From assembly GCA_964557955.1 (NCBI GenBank), contig CAZLCS010000028.1, positions 12,371-76,370 on the forward strand: a stretch of DNA of 64,000 bases, written 5' to 3'. The notes below the pieces were generated by a model. The model saw only the letters and a program-made list of their open reading frames with translations, did not search any database and was not told the DNA's origin. Origin of the DNA: JALOOX01 sp964557955 (lineage in GTDB: Bacteria > Desulfobacterota > Syntrophobacteria > Syntrophobacterales > Syntrophobacteraceae). Shown in pieces: positions 58,618 through 64,000 of the stretch (positions within the stretch are counted from its first letter, which is position 1; every line of letters begins with the position of its first letter). Both the position numbers and the translations under genes were made by a program.

Positions 58618-59025
58618 TCAGGAGACGATTTCCATCGCATTGTAAGGGCAGGTAGGCACGCAGAGCTCACAGGCGATGCACTTGTCGCGATTGAAAGAGA
58701 GGGCCATCTCGGGCCGCCTGACCGACAGCGCCCCGGTTGGGCAAATCGCCGTGCAGGCCGTGCATTCAATGCAGCGCTCCTCATGCCACCGGACATCCTG
58801 AGCCAGGGGCTGGAGACCCACACCGAGTTCCTCGAGGAAGCACAGGGCGGCCGCGAGATCCTTCTTTGCGGCCGTCACCTCGACGACCAGTCGCCCCTGT
58901 TCCCTGGGGGTGATGCGGGCCCTCAGGATGTTGACCATCACGTTGTAGTCCTTGACCAGCCGGTAGGTGATGGGCTGGTCGACCAGGTTCGGAGGAAAGG
59001 TGAGCACGAGCCTTTTCTTCTTCAT
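58618..59025 (-). CDS. NIL-domain ferredoxin (homocysteine-synthesis partner)
   Basis: 135 residues from ATG 59025, which overlaps the stop of the DUF39 gene (ATGA). An N-terminal NIL domain (LVLTFPPNLVDQPITYRLVK) is followed by two 4Fe-4S motifs, CIECTACTAICPTGAL and CIACELCVPTCPYNAM. This is the architecture of the Methanosarcina MA1822 protein, which works with DUF39 in making homocysteine from aspartate semialdehyde and a sulfur donor. It would supply electrons to DUF39. Confidence 0.92.
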   Translation of the reverse strand: MKKKRLVLTFPPNLVDQPITYRLVKDYNVMVNILRARITPREQGRLVVEVTAAKKDLAAALCFLEELGVGLQPLAQDVRWHEERCIECTACTAICPTGALSVRRPEMALSFNRDKCIACELCVPTCPYNAMEIVS

Positions 59026-60290
59026 AGCGCAGACCCTCCCGCCCGGGAGGTCTCGATGGCTTCCCCGGAGCCTTCCTGCACGGCGACAGTTACCCGCCTT
59101 TCGTTGAGGGTTTTGAAGCACACGCCGGAATCCACCGACGGCAGTGCCGTCACGGGCTGGGTGAGCAGAAAACTGCCACTCTGGATCCAACCCTTCAGCA
59201 CCTCGGCTATCTCTTTTGCCCGAACGTAGGAGGAGAGACCGGATGTGGCGACCTTTTTCCCGTTTACGTTTATGGAGCCTGATTTGAGCTCGGCGTAGGT
59301 GACTTCCCCCAGGCTTCCCGCGATGCCATTGGGGTAAGCCTCGCTGTAGTCCACCACCTGGGCGACGATGTCCGCATCGGTCACCGCGGCGTAATGGAGT
59401 GTCTCTTCATCCACAATGGGAATAGGCACCCCGATCCCCACCGCAAGGGTGACTCCGTATCCCGTGAAGGACGCCCCCCGGAGCCATCGTGCGCTCATCT
59501 GCTTCAGATCACCCGTGACCGACAGCGTGCCCGACCCCATTCGCGGCACGCTCCGGTCGGTTCGAGGCACTCCCGGATTATGCTGGGTGCCGCTCCCCAC
59601 CACATACCCGATGCCGCCCCCAAGAAAGATGCGGCTTCCCATTCCGATGGTCCGGTACAGGGGATCGTTGAGCAGCGGGCTGAGCTGGCCCGCGCTGCAA
59701 TAGGTCGCATTTCTCATCTTCGGCTGAAGAACACCCATATAGGTATGAATCACCCGGTCCGAGAGATTCACGGCGACGTTGTAATTCTGGTAAGCATTGC
59801 GGACATTGAAGAGGACAGCCTCATTCATGTCCTGGAGCCGAATCCAGGTCTCGAGCCGGCGCCGCGGGTAGCAGTCGGTGGTGTAGCCTTCGGCGGCCAG
59901 CTTGACATCCTTCCCCGCCACCAGGTCTTCGATCACGTGTGCGCCGCCGTATCGAAAAGCACCCGGGTAGATCTTGTTTCTCGGGTCGTCGTCGGCGATG
60001 GCCGTGGCTCCGAGGAATAGATCGACTGCTGCCAGTCCCGTGTAGGCGGGGATACCGTTCAGGGTGGCGGTGCCGCCGCCGAGCTTCATTCTTGGTTTGG
60101 TATGACCCACATTGAAATACGCGCCTGATGAGCACATGGGAGCGAAGGTGCCCGTGGTGACCACGTCCACCTCAGCCGCTGCCTTCTTCAAGCCCTTCTT
60201 CCTGACCAGGGGAATGATCTCTTCCGCATTGAAGACTACGGCGTGTCCTTTTGCGATCTTCTCGTTGATTTCTTCAATCGTTTTCTTCAT
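59022..60290 (-). CDS. DUF39 homocysteine biosynthesis protein
   Basis: 422 residues from ATG 60290 (GGAGG upstream). TTGTFAPMCSSGAYFNVGHT holds the conserved cysteine region, and MGSRIFLGGGIGYVVGSGTQ and GVTLAVGIGVPIPIVDEETL are family motifs of COG1900/DUF39. The enzyme installs sulfur on aspartate semialdehyde to give homocysteine, with the NIL-ferredoxin encoded directly after it. Divergent from an Rrf2 regulator. Confidence 0.92.
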   Translation of the reverse strand: MKKTIEEINEKIAKGHAVVFNAEEIIPLVRKKGLKKAAAEVDVVTTGTFAPMCSSGAYFNVGHTKPRMKLGGGTATLNGIPAYTGLAAVDLFLGATAIADDDPRNKIYPGAFRYGGAHVIEDLVAGKDVKLAAEGYTTDCYPRRRLETWIRLQDMNEAVLFNVRNAYQNYNVAVNLSDRVIHTYMGVLQPKMRNATYCSAGQLSPLLNDPLYRTIGMGSRIFLGGGIGYVVGSGTQHNPGVPRTDRSVPRMGSGTLSVTGDLKQMSARWLRGASFTGYGVTLAVGIGVPIPIVDEETLHYAAVTDADIVAQVVDYSEAYPNGIAGSLGEVTYAELKSGSINVNGKKVATSGLSSYVRAKEIAEVLKGWIQSGSFLLTQPVTALPSVDSGVCFKTLNERRVTVAVQEGSGEAIETSRAGGSAL

Positions 60291-60509
60291 CCGGTCCCTC
60301 CTGCATCTCATCCGGATAACGCATCCGGCGAAGTCCGTGCTTCAGCGACTCTCTTTGCAGGAGCAGCCATTATCCATAACACCTGCCACCACCTCCTCTC
60401 TCCATGCAGTCCCTGCCGACATGCAAGCGGCGGGGTCGAAGGTTGTGAAATGCATCGTTTGACATCAGGCGATCCAGCGGTTTTTGCTTTTCATACTGTT
60501 TTGGTAGAG

Positions 60510-60515
60510 TATAAT
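60510..60515 (+). promoter_or_regulatory. -10 box TATAAT before the rrf2 gene
   Basis: A perfect TATAAT, 114 bp upstream of the TTG start. No good -35 at 16-18 bp was found. ATACCCGGAGTC just downstream resembles half of an Rrf2/IscR-type site. Confidence 0.4.
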
Positions 60516-60629
60516 TGACGATACCCGGAGTCAAGCAATTTGTTCAGCGGGAGTCATTCGGGAAACCGGTTCGTGTTATCGAAACAGAAGGATGCAGCGG
60601 GGGAATACTCCGCAGGAAGGAGCGGGAGC

Positions 60630-61094
60630 TTGAAGCTGTCCACGCGAAGTCGTTACGGCACCCGGCTCATGCTCGAAATGGCCCGGAATTATGAGCAGGG
60701 TTCGGTTCAGCTCGGTGTGATTGCCAGGCGCCAGAACATCCCCGTGAAGTATCTCGAGCAGATCATCATTCCCCTCAAGAAGGCCAACTACGTGAAGAGT
60801 GTCCGCGGGAAGAAGGGGGGGCACATGCTGGCAAAGCCCCCTGCAGAGATCACGGTCGCCGAAATCGTTTCGCTGCTCGAAGGGGGGCTCAAGCTCACCG
60901 ACTGCACGGAAAGCCCGGAGCTGTGCGACCGGTCCGCCACCTGCCCGACTCGTCTCCTCTGGAAGGAGGCCACGGAGGCCATGTACGAAAAGCTGAGGGT
61001 AACCACCCTCGCCGACCTCGTGGGGCGAGGTGAGCTCGAGCATGGAGTGCCGTGCGAGGCCACTTCAAAGACCAACAATGACAAGGGCGGGTGA
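60630..61094 (+). CDS. Rrf2 family transcriptional regulator
   Basis: 154 residues from TTG 60630 (GGAAGGAG upstream); the frame opens at 60540 but the extra 30 residues are unlike the family. The Rrf2 start KLSTRSRYGTRLMLEMA and winged helix QNIPVKYLEQIIIPLKKA are clear. Three cysteines in DCTESPELCDRSATCPTR, ahead of the closing LW, would hold an Fe-S cluster as in IscR/CymR-type regulators. It is placed to control cysteine or homocysteine metabolism, the divergent DUF39 operon and the Hdr-like genes. Confidence 0.87.
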   Translation: MKLSTRSRYGTRLMLEMARNYEQGSVQLGVIARRQNIPVKYLEQIIIPLKKANYVKSVRGKKGGHMLAKPPAEITVAEIVSLLEGGLKLTDCTESPELCDRSATCPTRLLWKEATEAMYEKLRVTTLADLVGRGELEHGVPCEATSKTNNDKGG

Positions 61095-61199
61095 GGCCAG
61101 TCGCGCCGCTTTGCCGCTTGATGGTCCGGTCTGATCTTCGTGATCGGAATCGTTGTCTGACTCAAACCCATGGCCAGGCAATTTGGGGAGGGTCCCGTG

Positions 61200-62975
61200 A
61201 TGGTTTACAGAGTGTCCGTTTACATCGCCGTTCTTGTCTTCGCCCTTGGTCTCGCCCACAGGGTCTCGACATGGTTCAGGACCTCCATTGGCGAGAGCGC
61301 CGCTCGAATTCCCACCAGGGCCAGGGTCTCAGCGGCTCTGCGGGGAATAGGGGGAGCATTCTTCAGTGGCCGGTTCCCGGTCATGGCGAAGGTCTTTCTC
61401 CTCGACGTGCTGCTTCAGCTCAGGACCCTGAGACAGGACCGGTTCCGGTGGGTGATGCACATGTGCCTCTCCGGGGCATTCTTTGCGCTCCTGCTGATGC
61501 ACGCGCTGGGAAGGTTCACGACGACGGCTGTCTTCCCCGATTATCAATCCACGCTCAATCCATTCCTCTTCCTCAGGAACCTCTTTGGGGTTCTGGTGAT
61601 CGTGGGTGTAGCCTTCGCCGTTTTCAGGCGCTTCATCCGCAGGGGAGCTCGCCCCAGAAGTAAAGCTGCAGACGTCCACGCACTGGGAATTCTCACCGTC
61701 ATCTTTCTTTCCGGAATCCTCCTGGAGGCAGTGAAGATCAGCTCCCTTTCCGCCTTCGACGAAATGGTGGAGCAGTATACGGTGCAGGCGGATGCCGAGG
61801 AAATCGAATCCCTGGAGGCCTATTGGGTGAGTGAGCTCGGTCTCGTGTCCTCCCGCGTGCAAGGGCCATTTGACCCGGATACGCTTTCTCGCGGCAGGTC
61901 CTCACACGAGCTTCAATGCGTGCAGTGCCACTCCTCGCCTCGCTGGGCCTTTGCGAGCTACGCCGCGTCCACGGCCCTCAGGCCTTTTGCCGCCGGACTG
62001 GGTGATGCGTCCACCCGCAGCGTTCTCTGGAGCGTGCATTTCTTTGCATCACTCCTGGGTCTTGCCTACCTGCCCTTCAGCAAGATGTTTCACATCTTTG
62101 CCAGCCCCCTGAGTCTGCTGGCCAATGCGGTCATGGAGAAAGGAAAGTCCGACCCGGCCAACATCGCGACCCGACAGATCATGGAGCTGGATGCCTGCAC
62201 CCACTGCGGCGCCTGCACCGAAAGGTGTGCGGTGGCGGTGGCTCTCGAAGAGATACCCAACGTGCATATCCTCCCTTCCGAGAAGATTGCGTCGATCAAG
62301 GCCTTTGTGGCGGGCAAGAAGCTGAGCGTTTCGCAAATCCGAACCCTCCAGCAGGGGATGCATCTTTGCACCAACTGCGGCAGGTGCACGGAGGTCTGCC
62401 CGGTCGGGATCAACCTGGCGGACTTGTGGGTCGATGTGAGAGAGGCCTTGCTGGAGAGGGCCTTGCCCGAGTTTCTGCTGCTCTCCCCCTTTTCAGTGAG
62501 GCGGGGCCTGACCAGCGACAACCTGGACGAAGATCGGTACAAAAGACCTCTGGACCTGGCGATGCAGGCCATTCTCCTGGAAGGGGAGCCCAACCTGTTG
62601 AAGGACAGGAGCATCTCCGTGGAGCCGGGGAACGCTCATTGGCTGGCGCGGCTCAACGGATCGCTTCGTTCGAGCAACTATTCCGAGTGCTTCCGCTGCA
62701 TGACCTGTTCGAATTCCTGCCCGGTGGTGCGGAATTACCCCAATCCTGCAGAAGTACTGGGACTGCTGCCCCATCAGATCATGCACGCCCTGGGACTCAA
62801 TCTCTGGGAGCTCATCCTCAGCTCCAGGATGCTCTGGAGCTGCCTCGGCTGTTATCAATGCCAGGAAAACTGCCCGCAGTGCGTGCGCGTCTCGGACATT
62901 CTATTCGAGATCAAGAACCTGGCCGTCGCCAGGGCCCATGAGAGGCTTGAATCCGATGCGAAGGAGCGGCCATGA
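61200..62975 (+). CDS. Membrane HdrDE-like fusion (NarI-like membrane domain plus Fe-S domains)
   Basis: 591 residues from ATG 61200 (GGGGAGG upstream). The first 310 residues form a membrane domain of about five helices with spaced histidines, like NarI/DsrM haem b subunits, interrupted by a loop with a CVQCHSS haem-c-type motif. The second half has two 4Fe-4S motifs, CTHCGACTERCAV and CTNCGRCTEVCPV, and two more cysteine groups, CFRCMTCSNSCPV and CLGCYQCQENCPQCV. It would pass electrons between the quinone pool and the HdrB-like partner whose ATG overlaps its stop (ATGA). Confidence 0.85.
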   Translation: MVYRVSVYIAVLVFALGLAHRVSTWFRTSIGESAARIPTRARVSAALRGIGGAFFSGRFPVMAKVFLLDVLLQLRTLRQDRFRWVMHMCLSGAFFALLLMHALGRFTTTAVFPDYQSTLNPFLFLRNLFGVLVIVGVAFAVFRRFIRRGARPRSKAADVHALGILTVIFLSGILLEAVKISSLSAFDEMVEQYTVQADAEEIESLEAYWVSELGLVSSRVQGPFDPDTLSRGRSSHELQCVQCHSSPRWAFASYAASTALRPFAAGLGDASTRSVLWSVHFFASLLGLAYLPFSKMFHIFASPLSLLANAVMEKGKSDPANIATRQIMELDACTHCGACTERCAVAVALEEIPNVHILPSEKIASIKAFVAGKKLSVSQIRTLQQGMHLCTNCGRCTEVCPVGINLADLWVDVREALLERALPEFLLLSPFSVRRGLTSDNLDEDRYKRPLDLAMQAILLEGEPNLLKDRSISVEPGNAHWLARLNGSLRSSNYSECFRCMTCSNSCPVVRNYPNPAEVLGLLPHQIMHALGLNLWELILSSRMLWSCLGCYQCQENCPQCVRVSDILFEIKNLAVARAHERLESDAKERP

Positions 62976-63835
62976 AAATTGCCTTGCTACGCTGCTGCAC
63001 CACCAGCACAGCGCTCAGGTACTTCGAGCTCTCGACCAACGCGGTCCTCTCGAAGCTCGGAGTTGAATTCATCGATGTCAAGGAATTCAACTGCTGCGGA
63101 TATCCTCTGAAAAACTACAACCTGAAGGCCTACCTCCATGCTTCGGCAAGGAACCTGGCGCTGGCCGAACAACGCTCATTGGACCTGCTGACCATGTGCA
63201 ACTGCTGCTACGGAAGCCTGAAGCGCGCGCAGCACCTGTTTTCCGAAGATACCGCCATGAAGGATGAAATACGCAAGAGCCTGAACAAGGAGGGTTTGGA
63301 CTATGTTGGACGCATCGAGGCCAAGCATTTCCTTCAGGTCCTGCACGACACGATAGGAGTCGAAGCCATAGCGAAACAGGTGGTCAGGAGTTTCAGAGGA
63401 CTGAAGCTTGCGGTCCATTACGGCTGCCATATCCTGCGTCCGAAAGAAATCGTGCAGTTCGACAGTCCGTTTGCGCCGACGAAATTCGACAGGCTGGTCG
63501 AGCTTACAGGGGCTGAAAGCATCCCCTGGCCGACCAAGCTGGAGTGCTGTGGATCGCCCGTGATGGGGGTCAACGATCGGCTGTCGATGGACTTGACCGA
63601 AAGGAAGCTTTCCAACGCGAAAACGGCCGGTGCGGATGCCGTCTGCGTCGCATGTCCTTACTGCGAGTACCAGTTCCAGAAGGTTCATAAACTGGTGACC
63701 GCCGGGAGGTGCGCGTCCTGTGCGCCTCCCTCGATTCCGTTTGCCCAGCTGCTCGGCCTGAGCCTCGGCGTCGACGAGAAGCAGCTCGGTTTGCAGCCTG
63801 GTCAGCTCCCTGCCGTCTGGCTGACCGCCGCCTGA
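62972..63835 (+). CDS. HdrB-like CCG-domain protein
   Basis: 287 residues. Two CCG domains: EFNCCGYPLKNYN with MCNCCYGSLKRA, and HYGCHILRPKEI with LECCGSPVMGVND and CVACPYCEYQF. These bind the non-cubane cluster pairs of heterodisulfide reductase subunit B. Coupled to the membrane HdrDE-like protein by a 4-bp overlap. The substrate is probably a disulfide or persulfide. Confidence 0.92.
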   Translation: MKIALLRCCTTSTALRYFELSTNAVLSKLGVEFIDVKEFNCCGYPLKNYNLKAYLHASARNLALAEQRSLDLLTMCNCCYGSLKRAQHLFSEDTAMKDEIRKSLNKEGLDYVGRIEAKHFLQVLHDTIGVEAIAKQVVRSFRGLKLAVHYGCHILRPKEIVQFDSPFAPTKFDRLVELTGAESIPWPTKLECCGSPVMGVNDRLSMDLTERKLSNAKTAGADAVCVACPYCEYQFQKVHKLVTAGRCASCAPPSIPFAQLLGLSLGVDEKQLGLQPGQLPAVWLTAA

Positions 63836-63905
63836 GGCAGGGAAACACCCCCGGTAATGCTGTTGAATTGAACTCCTCTGCCCCGTCGGGTCGGGTGCCA
63901 TGGGC

Positions 63906-63963
63906 TAAGTACAGCTCATCACAATAGAGTGTCCACCTCTCGAGCCGTCATTCCGGCAGTCTT
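63906..63963. repeat. Truncated copy of the 152-bp REPIN-like element
   Basis: TAAGTACA, CACAATAGAGTGTCCACCTC and CGTCATTCCGGC match the left end of the element at 41919, then the match stops at about 63963. The last 37 bases include ATGAAAATATTGCTGG, which could begin a gene beyond the window, but no ribosome site is seen. Confidence 0.75.
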
Positions 63964-64000
63964 ACCATGAAAATATTGCTGGAGCTGGGACACAAATATC

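Noticed and set aside
63967..64000. Start of another gene at the window end
   Set aside because: An ATG opens an 11-codon frame but no Shine-Dalgarno precedes it and it starts right at the end of a truncated repeat; not enough sequence to judge.

Overview
The window looks like a chromosome segment from a GC-rich anaerobic deltaproteobacterium (Desulfobacterota, most like the Syntrophobacter/sulfate-reducer group). This is inferred from gene content: an N-type (Na+-type) F-ATPase, several CCG-domain heterodisulfide-reductase-like proteins, a DUF39 homocysteine-synthesis pair, an arsM next to an AbrB-type protein of the kind found beside hgcAB, three sigma-54 activators, and two genes whose in-frame TGA sits at a family cysteine (probable selenocysteine). 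No rRNA, tRNA, CRISPR array or intact insertion sequence was seen.

Layout. 1-7.0 kb: a partial PEP/pyruvate-binding-domain enzyme coupled to a TetR repressor, a small Fe-S protein with a MarR regulator, a transglutaminase/transposase relic, an isochorismatase-family hydrolase and a gate-domain membrane protein. 7.0-13.6 kb: a minus-strand redox operon (Spy/ZraP-like protein, thioredoxin, CcdA, DUF1573 probable selenoprotein) behind a strong sigma-54 promoter, divergent from a histidine kinase and an NtrC-type regulator, as in ZraPSR. 13.6-18.2 kb: prfC, a glycosyltransferase, arsM with its AbrB-type partner and a 32-bp perfect palindrome. 18.2-27.2 kb: a VTT-domain/Fe-S fusion protein and the atpDCQRBEFAG operon, interrupted by a low-complexity repeat tract. 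28-38.8 kb: an arsenic and thiol-metabolism island with ArsR, two ArsP-like permeases, two thioredoxin-fold proteins, a DGC protein, ArsC, Acr3, rhodanese, a second probable selenoprotein and a CDF transporter fused to a MauE/DoxX-like domain. 39-45 kb: gene relics (RND efflux, hydrogenase gamma subunit, lipoamide dehydrogenase) among small proteins, an HdrD-like protein and an orphan kinase. 44.9-48.3 kb: a sigma-54 activator, its probable binding sites and sigma-54 promoter, a NifX-like protein and a cyclopropane-fatty-acid synthase. 48.6-57.8 kb: a PhnD-like lipoprotein, a membrane-anchored sigma-54 activator, paired upstream sites, a near-consensus sigma-54 promoter, a receiver-like protein and a TtrBCA-like molybdoenzyme complex. 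58-64 kb: a carboxymuconolactone-decarboxylase-like protein, DUF39 plus NIL-ferredoxin, an Rrf2 regulator and membrane-linked HdrDE/HdrB-like proteins.

Functional reading. Three sigma-54 modules, each with an activator gene, inverted-repeat sites and a GG-N10-GC promoter, can be read from the DNA. The most promising is the PhnD lipoprotein/membrane activator/TtrBCA-like module, which resembles a one-component analogue of the TtrSR tetrathionate system. The DUF1573 operon links envelope stress sensing to extracytoplasmic thiol/selenol chemistry. Two families of small palindromic repeats are scattered through the window; one 152-bp copy lies inside a gene relic and another element lies in the leader of the sigma-54 redox operon.
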